A stretch of DNA of 64,000 nt from JABMMZ01 sp964438995 (GCA_964438995.1 CAYTMQ010000002.1:62001-126000), one strand, 5' to 3'. Shown: positions 1-9,681, numbered from the stretch's first letter. Numbers and translations: made by a program. Notes: generated from the sequence alone by a model not told the origin.

Positions 1-1
1 A

Positions 2-472
2 GTAACCGTTAATAACAGACCTACACCTACTATTTCGGCCAATGGCAATATTTTAAGTTCTAACTACAACACTGGAAATCAATGGTATTTAGAAGGAAAA
101 ATTATACCAGGTGCAGTAAATCCAACATTTGAAGCAACGACAAGTGGTTCGTATACCTTAGGTGTGAAAGACAACAACACTTGTGAAGGTCAATCTGATG
201 TTTATGTTCATACTGTTGCTAAAGTTGGTGTAAGTTCAATTTCAGAATTAGGTGGCATCGTAATAGCACCTAACCCAAATAAAGGAAACTTTAAAATCAT
301 ACATTCATTAAGCGGAATTAATGTTGAGATTTTTAATTTGCTAGGCGAAAAAATTTATAGCAATGTCCAAAGCAATGGAGATATTGATATCAGTCTGGAA
401 GCCAAAGGCATGTACATTGTCAGAATCAGTTCTGGCGATAAAGTACACATTGAAAAGATCATTGTCGAATAA
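2..472 (+). CDS. C-terminal part of a secreted protein with T9SS type A sorting domain (5' end outside window)
   Basis: The frame is open from base 2, so only the last ~156 residues of a larger protein are here. The visible part has an Ig-like or PKD-like beta-rich stretch (QWYLEGKIIPGA, then a SGSYTLGVKDNNTC strand typical of gliding-motility-associated repeats). It then ends in a T9SS type A sorting domain: PNPNKGNF near the start, IFNLLGEKIYS in the middle, and GMYIVRISSG...KIIVE at the end. This domain sends the protein through the outer membrane via T9SS and is usually cleaved there. The function of the missing N-terminal part is unknown. A strong hairpin terminator follows 35 bases after the stop. 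Confidence 0.88.
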   Translation, partial: VTVNNRPTPTISANGNILSSNYNTGNQWYLEGKIIPGAVNPTFEATTSGSYTLGVKDNNTCEGQSDVYVHTVAKVGVSSISELGGIVIAPNPNKGNFKIIHSLSGINVEIFNLLGEKIYSNVQSNGDIDISLEAKGMYIVRISSGDKVHIEKIIVE

Positions 473-506
473 CACAAATACACACAATGGTTCCATCTTA
501 AGATGG

Positions 507-538
507 AAAAACCTCCAGGCAACTGGAGGTTTTTTTTT
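507..538 (+). terminator. Rho-independent terminator after the first T9SS gene
   Basis: Stem acctccag / ctggaggt at 511-518 and 523-530 closes a GCAA tetraloop (GNRA type). It is flanked by four A on the left and a run of eight T on the right, so it could also work weakly in the other direction. Confidence 0.9.
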
Positions 539-548
539 GAAAATCATT

Positions 549-556
549 TAAATTTG
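549..556 (+). promoter_or_regulatory. Possible Bacteroidetes -7 box (TAAATTTG)
   Basis: TAAATTTG matches TAnnTTTG and lies 22 bases before the ATG of the 1334-residue secreted protein. No well-spaced -33 box is visible because the upstream DNA is the preceding terminator. Confidence 0.4.
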
Positions 557-578
557 CTTTTCAATCAACAAAACTACC

Positions 579-3500
579 ATGCAAACACACTTTTCTAAAT
601 GCATCAAATTGCTTGCATGTATCTATTGTTTTGCTGGACATTTTGTTTACGCTCAAAACGCCAATATTTCTTTTCAATTTAAACTTTCTAACTATTGCAA
701 AACCAGTGCAGGAGTTTATAAAAGAGCTACAAACACTTTAGTGAGAACTCTTTGGAGCAATGTATCTTATCCTGCTGGCACCCATACTGCATTCTGGGAC
801 AGAACCAATGACGATGGTTTATTTCTTAGTGATACTGGCTATTTTGTCAAAGTACTATCTAATAATGTTAATTATTCTTGGGAGGGTGTTGTTGGCAATA
901 ACTCAGATTCTTTAACCGGTTCTTCTAAAATTAGAACCTTTGAAAGATTTAATAGCATGGCTTTTAGTGGTGATTATGGCTATTATGGTATTGGATATAC
1001 CGAAGGTGTACCTTCATGTTATAAAATCAACATCCACTCTCCAAATAACAAAATCAATATTCTTTTTGGCATAAGCAAAGACATAGACCTAGAATGCAAC
1101 TATGTAGCAACTGATGGGTCATTGGTTTATTGGACAGGTATTGACCCTTATAATCCAGGATTGTCATTTGTTTTTGCTACAAATACCAAAAACGATGAAG
1201 AAGTTGCTTTTTCAAATGGTGTAGCTCAGTCAACCACTTATGGTAGACAATACCAATCGGCTATTAATCTATTTAACAACGAAATCAATGCCGAACCCAG
1301 TGGATTAGCGGTTCAGAAAAACGGCTCATTGTTGTTTGTGGCCCATAAGAATCTCAACCAAATCAATGTGCTTAATAAAACCACTGGTGCTTTAGTTAAT
1401 ACGCTATCGTTTACCGCTCCTAGAGAAATTTGTATGGATGCTAACGACAACCTTTGGGTGCTTTCTGGTGCTAATACCATTGAGAAATTTACTGTTAATA
1501 GCAATGGTACTCTGTCTTCTGCCACTTTGTCTATCTCTGGTTTATCAGAGCCTTTGGCAATGGCTGTATCACCTAACAACTCTAAAATTTGCATCATCGA
1601 TGGTGCTGCTTCTCAGCAAATAAAAGCCTTTAGTAATACTACTGGTGCTCCTGTGTGGACCCTTGGTTCGGCTGGTGGGTATATCAATAATGCCTCTGTT
1701 AACGATTACAAATTCTATTTCAGCGATTCTGTTACATTGTTATCTAAGCCCTTTATTGCTTTCCAATCTGATAGTTCTTTTTGGGTGGGCGATGTTGGTA
1801 ACGAAAGGGTACAACACTACTCTGCTGCTAGAACTTTCATCAACAGAATTATGTGTCTGCCTCACTCCTACTCTACGGTTGTTGATAGAAACAATCCAAA
1901 CAGAGTGTTCAACGAATATTTAGAATTTAATGTTGATTACACCAAACCGCTAGGACCGAACAACGGCTCTTGGACTTTAGTTAACAACTGGAGAAGAGGC
2001 ATCAAATCCAACTATTATCAAGACGATAAATTAAGGGTATTCATACAACTTGTTACTTTATCCAATAACAGAACCTATGCTATTTTAGACGAGTATGTCA
2101 GTGGTATTAGAAAACCTGAGATTGTGGAGTTGGTACCTAATGCTAAAATCAGATATACCGGCATTAAGTTGCAAGACTTTGCTCAAGACATTATAGAGCC
2201 AAACGGCACCCTAAGAAGAATTGTGAGTGGCAGAAATGTTGGAGACAGTGGCTATTGGGAAACCCAAGCACTAACTGGCTTCAACGGTCAGAACAACCCT
2301 GTTTGGGGAAGTAAAACTCGCACAGCTTGGATACCTAGAATTGCTGCCGATGATCCAGCATTCTCTAACATCATGTCGCCAGCAGTAACTTCTGGAGGAT
2401 ACAATATTATTTTCAATGCAGAAAAAGACAACAAAGGTTACCATTTAGGCGCCATTAAAAACGGCAGTAACAAATACAGTTGGAGAACTTCTAAAGCCAC
2501 CAATAGAAACTATTGGGGACCAATGACAGCAGATGGAGCATTTGATATTGGCAACAATGTTGAGTATCCTGGTGGAGATGTGTATGCCATAGATAGAAAC
2601 ATCTTTTGGAACTATCATGGTGAGTTCTGGAAAAATTCGCAAACAAATATTTGGAACCACTACCATGAAAGCGGTTTGATGGTGAGTCAGTTTGGCATTA
2701 CATCAGTTGCTGCTGAAGCATTGCATCAAGAAGCATTTGCTAAAGGAGCAGGCAATGTACTTTCATCTACTATAATAAAAATCGGAAATGACTATTATTT
2801 GTACCATAATGACGAGTCAGTTCACGGTGGTGTACATAGATGGAAAATTAGCAATCTCAACACCATACAAGAACAAAACTCAGAGTTGAGTTACGAACCC
2901 ATCAAAAGAGGTGTAATGTTAACTGAGTATTACAAGGGCAAATTTTTAGATCCAGTTTTAATAGATTACTACTGCACTGATAGTATTGGTAAAATCAATA
3001 ATACATCCGATGTGAGTATTAGACAAATTGGGTATATTGAATTGAATCAAACTTTTACAAAATTCAGGGTTGACACAAAGGATTATATTAGGATGTACAT
3101 CAATGACAGTCTAATTATAGATGGTACCCTTAACAGCACACAAAGTACATTGACATCTGAGGCCATCTATACACCAAATGGAAGTAAAATTGTTTTAGAA
3201 TACAGACAAGCATGCAAAGTAGAATATTTTGATGGGAATGCATTTAAGTTGATTGACAATGATTATTTATTACCTTCTATACAAAACACTTCAAATACAA
3301 TAGATTTATTTGGTGGACTTGTAAGCAATGCCAAATTCTCTAATCAACTTTATGGATGGACATTTACACCAGACAAATACAATACTGCAGAATTCAAAGC
3401 TGAATGCAATGTAAAAACACACAGCAGGTATGATAAAGACCTCTTTTTACAATTTTACAAAACAGACAGTGTTTACACCATTACTAGAAATTTAAGTGGA

Positions 3501-4583
3501 TTTAAAGCATGCGACAATGGATACAGTTTAAGTGGCAAACTGCTTTCAGAGAATAACACTCCAAATAATGACGACCAAGGTATGCAAATCTTTATAACAG
3601 ATAGGAACGGCAAAACTTTGGCATTGATTGAAAATCAAATTCAGAATATACAATCATTAAATTTACTAAGCAGTATTGTGGTGAATGGCGATCAAATATT
3701 TAACGAACCGTTTGCAATTGCTAATATAAAATTAAGTGATTTTAATACCTTTAAAATTGAATTCACATCGAGTGGATTGACGTTTTCATTAGGAAATTAT
3801 ATCTCTATCAACACGAAGTACAAAGACAATTCGGCAGAGTGGCAGTATCCAGGCGAATTGAAAATACAATTTAAAGGTAGTTCAAATAGGTATTACAGAA
3901 ATATAGATTTGTGTAATTTAAAACTGGAAGGCAGTTCGAGAATGGTATTAAATCGACCATCAAAAGACAGTGTTTGTCAAAACGACTTTGTTGAAATTAA
4001 AGCCTCGAATTTACCAGAGTATATATGGAACAATGGCAAACGGACTCAAAATATCAGAGTTTCAGCGCCTGGAGAGTATTATTTAAAAAGTTTGAACAAA
4101 GCTTGTTTGATGACCTCAGATACTGTTAAATTGATTGGTGTTGAAATACCAAGCTTTGAAATTTTTAGACAGGGAGATACGTTCACTACCACTAGTGTGC
4201 CTAATCATATTTGGCGATACAAAGATTCTGTTATCAGTCAAACTGATAGAGCTATCATTTTCAAAACCGGCACCTACTCTATTGAAACTTCTAACACATT
4301 TGGTTGCAAAAATCAAAAATTCATCTCCATTTTCGAGCTAAGTAATCCGAGTATTTACAACATAAATTTGATGGTATATCCTAACCCGAATCAAGGGTCT
4401 TTCAATGTTTCATGTGATAAGGGTGGACAATTAGATATTTACAATGTGCTTGGAGAGAAAGTGTATGAACGATCATTAGAAGCAGATGATACAACGTCTG
4501 TACAATTGGAAACAAAAGGGGTATATATAGTGGTAATATCCAATGAATTGGGAAGCTTTAGAAAAAAAATAATCATCTACTAG
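579..4583 (+). CDS. Large secreted multidomain protein with T9SS type A sorting domain
   Basis: 1334 residues. A signal peptide covers about residues 1-25 (hydrophobic LLACIYCFAGHFVYAQ, cut after A-Q). Next comes a FlgD-Ig-like strand set (LVRTLWSNVSYPAGTH...FWDRTNDDG, ~55-80). Residues ~230-420 read like an NHL/SMP-30 beta-propeller (GLAVQKNGSLLFVAHKN, ICMDANDNLWVLSG, MAVSPNNSKICIIDG). A PA14-like segment lies near 790-850 (IGYIELNQTFTKFRVDT, DYIRMYINDSLIIDG). An Ig-like part near 1120-1240 carries Cys residues. The end is a T9SS sorting domain (YPNPNQGSFNVS, IYNVLGEKVYE, GVYIVVIS...KKIIIY). It is probably surface-anchored or released; substrate unknown. No enzyme motif is recognised. It may be related to the truncated T9SS gene upstream, but a terminator separates them. 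Confidence 0.85.
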   Translation: MQTHFSKCIKLLACIYCFAGHFVYAQNANISFQFKLSNYCKTSAGVYKRATNTLVRTLWSNVSYPAGTHTAFWDRTNDDGLFLSDTGYFVKVLSNNVNYSWEGVVGNNSDSLTGSSKIRTFERFNSMAFSGDYGYYGIGYTEGVPSCYKINIHSPNNKINILFGISKDIDLECNYVATDGSLVYWTGIDPYNPGLSFVFATNTKNDEEVAFSNGVAQSTTYGRQYQSAINLFNNEINAEPSGLAVQKNGSLLFVAHKNLNQINVLNKTTGALVNTLSFTAPREICMDANDNLWVLSGANTIEKFTVNSNGTLSSATLSISGLSEPLAMAVSPNNSKICIIDGAASQQIKAFSNTTGAPVWTLGSAGGYINNASVNDYKFYFSDSVTLLSKPFIAFQSDSSFWVGDVGNERVQHYSAARTFINRIMCLPHSYSTVVDRNNPNRVFNEYLEFNVDYTKPLGPNNGSWTLVNNWRRGIKSNYYQDDKLRVFIQLVTLSNNRTYAILDEYVSGIRKPEIVELVPNAKIRYTGIKLQDFAQDIIEPNGTLRRIVSGRNVGDSGYWETQALTGFNGQNNPVWGSKTRTAWIPRIAADDPAFSNIMSPAVTSGGYNIIFNAEKDNKGYHLGAIKNGSNKYSWRTSKATNRNYWGPMTADGAFDIGNNVEYPGGDVYAIDRNIFWNYHGEFWKNSQTNIWNHYHESGLMVSQFGITSVAAEALHQEAFAKGAGNVLSSTIIKIGNDYYLYHNDESVHGGVHRWKISNLNTIQEQNSELSYEPIKRGVMLTEYYKGKFLDPVLIDYYCTDSIGKINNTSDVSIRQIGYIELNQTFTKFRVDTKDYIRMYINDSLIIDGTLNSTQSTLTSEAIYTPNGSKIVLEYRQACKVEYFDGNAFKLIDNDYLLPSIQNTSNTIDLFGGLVSNAKFSNQLYGWTFTPDKYNTAEFKAECNVKTHSRYDKDLFLQFYKTDSVYTITRNLSGFKACDNGYSLSGKLLSENNTPNNDDQGMQIFITDRNGKTLALIENQIQNIQSLNLLSSIVVNGDQIFNEPFAIANIKLSDFNTFKIEFTSSGLTFSLGNYISINTKYKDNSAEWQYPGELKIQFKGSSNRYYRNIDLCNLKLEGSSRMVLNRPSKDSVCQNDFVEIKASNLPEYIWNNGKRTQNIRVSAPGEYYLKSLNKACLMTSDTVKLIGVEIPSFEIFRQGDTFTTTSVPNHIWRYKDSVISQTDRAIIFKTGTYSIETSNTFGCKNQKFISIFELSNPSIYNINLMVYPNPNQGSFNVSCDKGGQLDIYNVLGEKVYERSLEADDTTSVQLETKGVYIVVISNELGSFRKKIIIY

Positions 4584-4651
4584 TCAGATTATTAGACGAT
4601 TAAAAAAGCCCAATACATCACTAAAAATTATTTAATTACTCTCAATTGCTC

Positions 4652-4659
4652 TATTTTTG
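4652..4659 (+). promoter_or_regulatory. Bacteroidetes -7 box for the methyltransferase/acyltransferase/esterase unit
   Basis: TATTTTTG, followed by C, fits TAnnTTTG(C) and lies 60 bases before the methyltransferase ATG. A convincing -33 box is not visible. Confidence 0.5.
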
Positions 4660-4718
4660 CCATGAAATTTTAAGGTAGATTAACAAACCTCAAAACTTCA
4701 AACACAACTATAAAACAC

Positions 4719-5483
4719 ATGACGATCCAAAAAGACTCGCCAAGAAAAACTTTGCCTTCACACTTAAAAGTTGAGAGAGGTGAAACACAAAAAGATGTCA
4801 ACTCAACAGTTTTGCAAGAGCTCATCAATCGAATTGACAGCAACAAATCTTTTAAAGCTATTGACATGCCGTGTGGCAATGGTTCATTCTTAGGATATAT
4901 CAATGCCTTATTTCCTAATGCAGAACTTAGCGGTTCTGATATTGAGATTCCGCCGCATTTACCTAATAATTGCAAATGTTATACGATTGATTTAACAAAA
5001 GATTTTGACATACCAGAAAATGAAACCTTTGATTTAATAACGTCAATAAGTGGTGTAATGATGTTTGGCAACACGCAGAACTTCATAGAAAATTGTGCTA
5101 AAAGATTGAATAAAGATGGGTTATTCGTCTTAACCAACGACAATTCATCCACCATTATGGATAGATTTGCTTTTATGTTCTTAGGTAGACACCGACAATT
5201 TCCATTGGTAAACGATAGCGATTATGGCATTACTCAGAACTTGTCTATGCAAGAACTGACGAGGCTCTTAAGGATTAATAATTTGGAAGTTGATAAAATA
5301 GAATTCACTTCATTTTATCCTAAAGATTTAATGTTTCTACCTTTGGCTATTTTGATTGCTCCTTTTCAATTTTTATATCTTCACAAATTACAACCAAGTT
5401 TAAACAAAAAAACAATTGGTCAGATGTTTGGATTGAAACAGTTATTTTGCAAACATTATATCATATACGCTAAGAAAAAGTAA
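4719..5483 (+). CDS. Class I SAM-dependent methyltransferase
   Basis: 254 residues. Motif I reads AIDMPCGNGSFLGYI (residues ~47-61), the glycine-rich SAM loop. An acidic residue follows at the end of strand beta-2 (SGSDIEIP). The post-motif region DLITSISGVMMFGNTQNFIENC and RLNKDGLFVLTND match the methyltransferase-11/25 pattern. The C-terminal third has a hydrophobic helix (FLPLAILIAPFQFLYL) that could sit on the membrane. It is followed after 14 bases by an acyltransferase-3 and then by an esterase, so it may modify a cell-surface glycan or lipid. The methyl acceptor cannot be told from sequence. Confidence 0.85.
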   Translation: MTIQKDSPRKTLPSHLKVERGETQKDVNSTVLQELINRIDSNKSFKAIDMPCGNGSFLGYINALFPNAELSGSDIEIPPHLPNNCKCYTIDLTKDFDIPENETFDLITSISGVMMFGNTQNFIENCAKRLNKDGLFVLTNDNSSTIMDRFAFMFLGRHRQFPLVNDSDYGITQNLSMQELTRLLRINNLEVDKIEFTSFYPKDLMFLPLAILIAPFQFLYLHKLQPSLNKKTIGQMFGLKQLFCKHYIIYAKKK

Positions 5484-5497
5484 ACTTAGTTGATAAC

Positions 5498-6484
5498 ATG
5501 AAATCAAGAGACCCATTTTTCGATAATTTAAAATTTATACTTATCGTTTTGGTTGTATTCGGACATTTTTGTTTTGAATACAGAGACAATGCCACCATGA
5601 AGGCTTTGATGAATGCTATTTACACGTTTCACATGCCTTTGTTTATTTTTATTTCAGGGTATTTCTCAAAATCCATTAAGCAACATAGATTGGACGATAT
5701 TACAAAAGTTTTAATTCCTTTTTTTGTTTTAGAAGTCATCAATTTGATTTATACAAAAGTCACACATTTAGGTACAGGGAATATCAGTTTCTTCTTCCCT
5801 ACATATCAAAACTGGTACTTGCTTTCTTTGTTTTTCTGGCGTTTGTTAATACCATATTTTAGTTTCATTTCGAAAATAAAAGGCATTATCATCGCTATTT
5901 TCATTTCTGTAATTGCAGGTGGAATTCAACAATTTGGTGAGTTTTTATCCTTATATCACACATTGTATTTCTTACCCATCTTTGTCATCGGTTATTACAC
6001 TGACGATATTAAAACAAAAGTCAATAATATAATTTCTTACAAATGGTTGGCAATAGTTTTACTATTTGGATTCTTATCAGCTATTTTTTATATCTCATTA
6101 AGTGATGCAGGTAAATCTTCAGACATCGCAAATGCATTGATTCCGATAAATGGTTATGAAGGTCAAATCAGCACAATGATACTTCGAAACATCAGTTTGA
6201 TTACAGGTATATGTTGCAGTTTCTTGTTTTTGTTTTTAATACCACAAAGAGAAACTTTTTATACGTCAAAAGGTGAGAACACCTTGTATGTCTATATTTT
6301 GCACATGTTTGTTGTATGGGCTATAGTTAAAATCATGGGACAATATAGAGATGGTATCACATTGACAGTTTCTGTTGTTGCTAGTATAGCAATTGCTTAT
6401 GTTTTCTCATTCGATGTATTTAAGAACATTTGCCAACCTATTATTGAGTTAGACTACCGTAAATTATTTAAAAATAAGGCTTGA
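5498..6484 (+). CDS. Acyltransferase-3 family membrane protein
   Basis: 328 residues, about ten hydrophobic segments. The N-terminus RDPFFDNLKFILIVLVVFGHF followed by YTFHMPLFIFISGYFSK is diagnostic of the acyltransferase-3 (NodX/OafA/WecH-type) family, with the conserved His in the first membrane helix region and the R/K-D near the N-terminus. Members move acetyl or other acyl groups onto sugars at the membrane, often on O-antigen or EPS. It overlaps the next gene by four bases (TTGA), so translation is probably coupled. Acyl donor and acceptor are unknown. Confidence 0.88.
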   Translation: MKSRDPFFDNLKFILIVLVVFGHFCFEYRDNATMKALMNAIYTFHMPLFIFISGYFSKSIKQHRLDDITKVLIPFFVLEVINLIYTKVTHLGTGNISFFFPTYQNWYLLSLFFWRLLIPYFSFISKIKGIIIAIFISVIAGGIQQFGEFLSLYHTLYFLPIFVIGYYTDDIKTKVNNIISYKWLAIVLLFGFLSAIFYISLSDAGKSSDIANALIPINGYEGQISTMILRNISLITGICCSFLFLFLIPQRETFYTSKGENTLYVYILHMFVVWAIVKIMGQYRDGITLTVSVVASIAIAYVFSFDVFKNICQPIIELDYRKLFKNKA

Positions 6485-7524
6485 AGACGATATTGATAAT
6501 AGGCATTGTATTGGTTGCAGCGTTGATAGTCATATTAAAAACGCCAAAAATCAACAAGCATAGAATTGAAACTATAAAATTCGTTTCAGAATCATTGAAG
6601 GGCAATACAGCTGGTGAAAATCCTTTAAGGGAAGTCAGCATTTATTTACCACCCGACTACCAGCAAAGCAACAAGAGGTATCCAGTATTGTATTATTTGC
6701 ATGGCTTTGGAGGTTCACATCTTGATTATGAGTTTTTGGACATTGATCATATAATGGACAGTGCTATCAAAAAAGGATTAGAACCGTTTATCATCGTTGT
6801 GCCCAACAGTCATAACACGTTTAATGGCGGATACTATTACAATTCACCTACAAACGGGATGTGGTCTGATTACATTGCAAAAGATGTGGTTGATTATATA
6901 GACAAGCATTACCGAACCATATCAAACAAAGAACACAGAGCCATTGCTGGACATTCAATGGGTGGACAAGGTGCATTGAGGATAGCGATGTTGTATCCAG
7001 AGTTGTTTAACAGCGTCTATGCTATGAGTCCAAGTATTTTGTATTGGGGCGATGATTTTAAGCCTGAGCATTCAGCATTTAAAGTAGCATTAGAAGCAGA
7101 ATCCATGGAAGAATTGCACAACAATTCATACGCAATGGCATTTGCGGGCATGGGCAGAGTTTTTACGCCCAATCCGAACAAGCAACCATTTTGCATCAAT
7201 TTACCAATTCATAAAGTCGACGGAAAGATTGAGATTGATTCGGGTGTTTACAAGACATGGGATGGTATATTCTTATATCAATTGGTAGTAGAACAGCAAA
7301 ATGCATTGAAGCAAATCAAACATCTAAGCATTGAATGGGGCAACAGAGACGAATATGCGCACATACCAAGTTCTTGTCAATTGTTTTGTCAGCGTTTGGA
7401 TAGTTTAGGTATCAGTTATCAGAAAGACATTTACAATGGTGGTCATATCGACCAGCTAACAGGCAAGAATGGCAGATTTGCTCAGAAACTTTTGCCCTTT
7501 GTAGCCAATTCATTCAGAAAATAA
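6481..7524 (+). CDS. Membrane-anchored alpha/beta-hydrolase of the esterase D / feruloyl-esterase type
   Basis: 347 residues, starting at a TTG that overlaps the stop of the acyltransferase. Residues 3-19 form one hydrophobic anchor or uncleaved signal. The fold is the 'putative esterase' family: RYPVLYYLHGFGG is the oxyanion strand, GHSMGGQGALR carries the nucleophile Ser159, and YNGGHID near the end supplies the catalytic His. The family includes S-formylglutathione hydrolase, Fes and feruloyl esterases. The position directly behind an acyltransferase suggests removal or transfer of acyl groups on the same glycan; this is inference from context. Confidence 0.85.
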   Translation: MKTILIIGIVLVAALIVILKTPKINKHRIETIKFVSESLKGNTAGENPLREVSIYLPPDYQQSNKRYPVLYYLHGFGGSHLDYEFLDIDHIMDSAIKKGLEPFIIVVPNSHNTFNGGYYYNSPTNGMWSDYIAKDVVDYIDKHYRTISNKEHRAIAGHSMGGQGALRIAMLYPELFNSVYAMSPSILYWGDDFKPEHSAFKVALEAESMEELHNNSYAMAFAGMGRVFTPNPNKQPFCINLPIHKVDGKIEIDSGVYKTWDGIFLYQLVVEQQNALKQIKHLSIEWGNRDEYAHIPSSCQLFCQRLDSLGISYQKDIYNGGHIDQLTGKNGRFAQKLLPFVANSFRK

Positions 7525-7973
7525 TGCGTATTTTTACTCTTTAGAACGAAAGAGAGATTCTGCACTTATATAAGGCTATTAACAACCTTTAAAAAATAAC
7601 TTAAACTTAATAGATAATTTTATTATATTGATTTACAATATTTTATATCAAATTTAAGACTAAACTTGAAAAGAAATCCACAAAATTCTTTTGGAATATA
7701 CACAAGTTTACATTATTATTGCGGTACCAAAAGTTATAAGTAAAAAATACTAATAATTTGAGGTAAGGGCCCTAACACAAGCTCTTTATACGCTAAAAAT
7801 TAAAACCTAAAGAATGGAACACACAAAAGTCTACCCCAGCTTTTATGTCGTACTTTCTAGAATTACCAGTGGTAAGTCGTGATTGTCGATTCATTCTAAC
7901 AAAAAAAGCAAACAACGATAGATAAACGATAAAAAGTAAGTCTATTTAACCATAACACAAACACAAACACAAA
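7525..7973 (+). other. 449-bp spacer with a likely promoter and long leader, no gene seen
   Basis: No convincing coding frame: the longest small frame (from the ATG at about 7814) stops after 22 codons. It holds a promoter-like pair at 7690-7721 and then about 245 bases of leader before the enoyl-CoA hydratase start, including a short palindromic stretch around gggccc near 7768. No terminator for the esterase gene is obvious. Confidence 0.5.
7690..7721 (+). promoter_or_regulatory. Probable promoter for the enoyl-CoA hydratase
   Basis: TTTG at 7690-7693, a 20-base spacer, and TATTATTG at 7714-7721 (one mismatch to TAnnTTTG). The spacing falls inside the 17-23 range known for Bacteroidetes promoters. 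It implies a long 5' untranslated leader. Confidence 0.5.
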
Positions 7974-8798
7974 ATGACTGTAGTAGTAAAAGCTAAAGTA
8001 GCGAAAACATCTAAGTACAAACAGTACAAGTACATCAAGGTAAATCCTCAATTAGAGGAAGGTATTGCCTTAATCAATTTAAATCGTCCAGAAGTACACA
8101 ACGCTTTATCATTGACATTAATGGAAGAGCTTGGAGATGCTTTAACACAATTGGACAAAGACAACACTGTAAAAGCGGTTATTCTAACGGGTAACGACAA
8201 TGCATTTTCGGTGGGTGCAGATTTAAAGGAAGTGGCATCAAGTAAGACAATTGATTTATTGATCATCGACCAGTTTAGTATCTGGGACGAGATGGGTAGA
8301 TTTAAGAAGCCTTTGATAGCAGCTGTATCAGGTTGGACAGTAGGTGGAGGATGCGAATTAGCGATGTTGTGTGATATGGTAGTAGCATCAGATACTGCAA
8401 AATTCGGTCAACCAGAAATCAGAAGAGGTATTGGTTCTGGAGCTGGTGGAACACAGAGAATGCCAAGAGCTGTTGGCAAAGCCAAGGCTATGGAAATCAT
8501 TTTAACGGGTGATTATGTAGAAGCTGAGGAAGCATTAAGAATTGGATTAATCAACCGAGTTTACCCAGTTGATCAATATATAGAAGGTGCATTAAATATT
8601 GCACGTAAAATTGCTGAATTGCCTCCATTAGCGGTGCGTTTAGCAAAAGAATCGGTAAATAAAGCCTTTAATTCAACTTTGTCTGATGGTTTGACATTTG
8701 AGAGAAAAAATTACTATTTGACTTTCTCAACAGAAGACCAAAAAGAAGGTATCAAAGCATTTTTAGAGAAAAGAAAACCAAGATACAGCGGAAATTAA
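7974..8798 (+). CDS. Enoyl-CoA hydratase/isomerase family protein
   Basis: 274 residues. The crotonase fold is clear: oxyanion-hole strands AFSVGADLKE (77-86) and AVSGWTVGGGCELAM (117-131), and the two catalytic glutamates Glu128 (GGCELA) and Glu148 (FGQPEI), as in true hydratases. The C-terminal ELPPLAVRLAKESVNKAF helix is typical. It likely adds water to trans-2-enoyl-CoA in fatty-acid or amino-acid degradation. There is a basic N-terminal extension (MTVVVKAKVAKTSKYKQYKY) before the domain. It stands alone with its own promoter; no other beta-oxidation gene is nearby. The precise substrate is unknown. Confidence 0.92.
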   Translation: MTVVVKAKVAKTSKYKQYKYIKVNPQLEEGIALINLNRPEVHNALSLTLMEELGDALTQLDKDNTVKAVILTGNDNAFSVGADLKEVASSKTIDLLIIDQFSIWDEMGRFKKPLIAAVSGWTVGGGCELAMLCDMVVASDTAKFGQPEIRRGIGSGAGGTQRMPRAVGKAKAMEIILTGDYVEAEEALRIGLINRVYPVDQYIEGALNIARKIAELPPLAVRLAKESVNKAFNSTLSDGLTFERKNYYLTFSTEDQKEGIKAFLEKRKPRYSGN

Positions 8799-8887
8799 AA
8801 TGTAATTTTTACATCATTTGCATTAATTCGCTAGCAAACAACATCTTAGGTTTTTAGCTAAAAACACAATAAAAACTTGGTATTGTT

Positions 8888-8895
8888 TATCTTTG
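8888..8895 (+). promoter_or_regulatory. -7 box (TATCTTTG) before the WecG-like gene
   Basis: TATCTTTG followed by C lies 48 bases before the ATG at 8943 and fits TAnnTTTG. No TTTG at the right distance upstream, so the -33 element is weak or absent. Confidence 0.5.
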
Positions 8896-8942
8896 CGAAC
8901 CCATTTAAATGATGGCATATAACACAGATACACACAAATACG

Positions 8943-9674
8943 ATGAGCAAAATTTTAGGCATTAAGTTTTACAATTCGAGTACGGGCGACCTATTTAACG
9001 CTTTGAACAATCAAGGTGGTTTATTAACTGTTCCTGCTGCTCCTGCACTTGTAAATATTCCACATGATAAGGCTTACTACGATTCTTTAATTCATTCTGA
9101 TTTTGTTATTGCAGACAGTGGCTTTATGGCATTGGTTTGGAATACATTCTTTAAAAATAAAGTGATCAGAATTTCAGGATTAGAGTTTATCAATTATTTC
9201 CTTGAAAACAGTAAAAGTATTATTGGCGATGTGATGACAGTCAACCCGACTGAAACAGATGCCAATATCAATACAGAATACCTACAGTCGTTTAGCATCC
9301 ACACTGATAAGAGCCTTGCTTATCAAGCGCCATTTTATCAGCAAGACGTTAAAGACCCAGAATTATTGGCTTTGATAGAAATGAAGCGTCCAAACTGGGT
9401 GGTTATCAATATTGGTGGAGGAACGCAAGAAAAGTTAGGATTGTATCTTAGACAGAATTTAAGTTACAAACCAGCAATAATATGCACTGGTGCAGCCTTG
9501 GCATTTAAAACAGGCAGACAAGTAAAAGTGAGTACATGGATGGATAAATTATATGTAGGATGGTTGGCCAGATGTATAGCCAAACCAAAGATGTATATTC
9601 CTAGATATATGAGTGCATTCAAACTTGTCAATTTAATTTTCAAATACAAACACAATCAATACAAATACAATTAA
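8943..9674 (+). CDS. WecG/TagA/CpsF family glycosyltransferase
   Basis: 243 residues. Family marks are FVIADSGFMALVW (~54-66, the substrate-side Asp), PNWVVINIGGGTQEKLGLYL (the nucleotide-sugar region), AIICTGAALAFKTG and the C-terminal PRYMSAFKLV. WecG/TagA enzymes add the second sugar, such as ManNAc(A) or GlcA, onto an undecaprenyl-pyrophosphate-linked sugar on the inner face of the membrane. It is followed after 7 bases by the epimerase and then the cupin, so these three probably work in one surface-glycan pathway along with the EPS genes further on. The donor sugar cannot be named. Confidence 0.82.
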   Translation: MSKILGIKFYNSSTGDLFNALNNQGGLLTVPAAPALVNIPHDKAYYDSLIHSDFVIADSGFMALVWNTFFKNKVIRISGLEFINYFLENSKSIIGDVMTVNPTETDANINTEYLQSFSIHTDKSLAYQAPFYQQDVKDPELLALIEMKRPNWVVINIGGGTQEKLGLYLRQNLSYKPAIICTGAALAFKTGRQVKVSTWMDKLYVGWLARCIAKPKMYIPRYMSAFKLVNLIFKYKHNQYKYN

Positions 9675-9681
9675 AATAATT

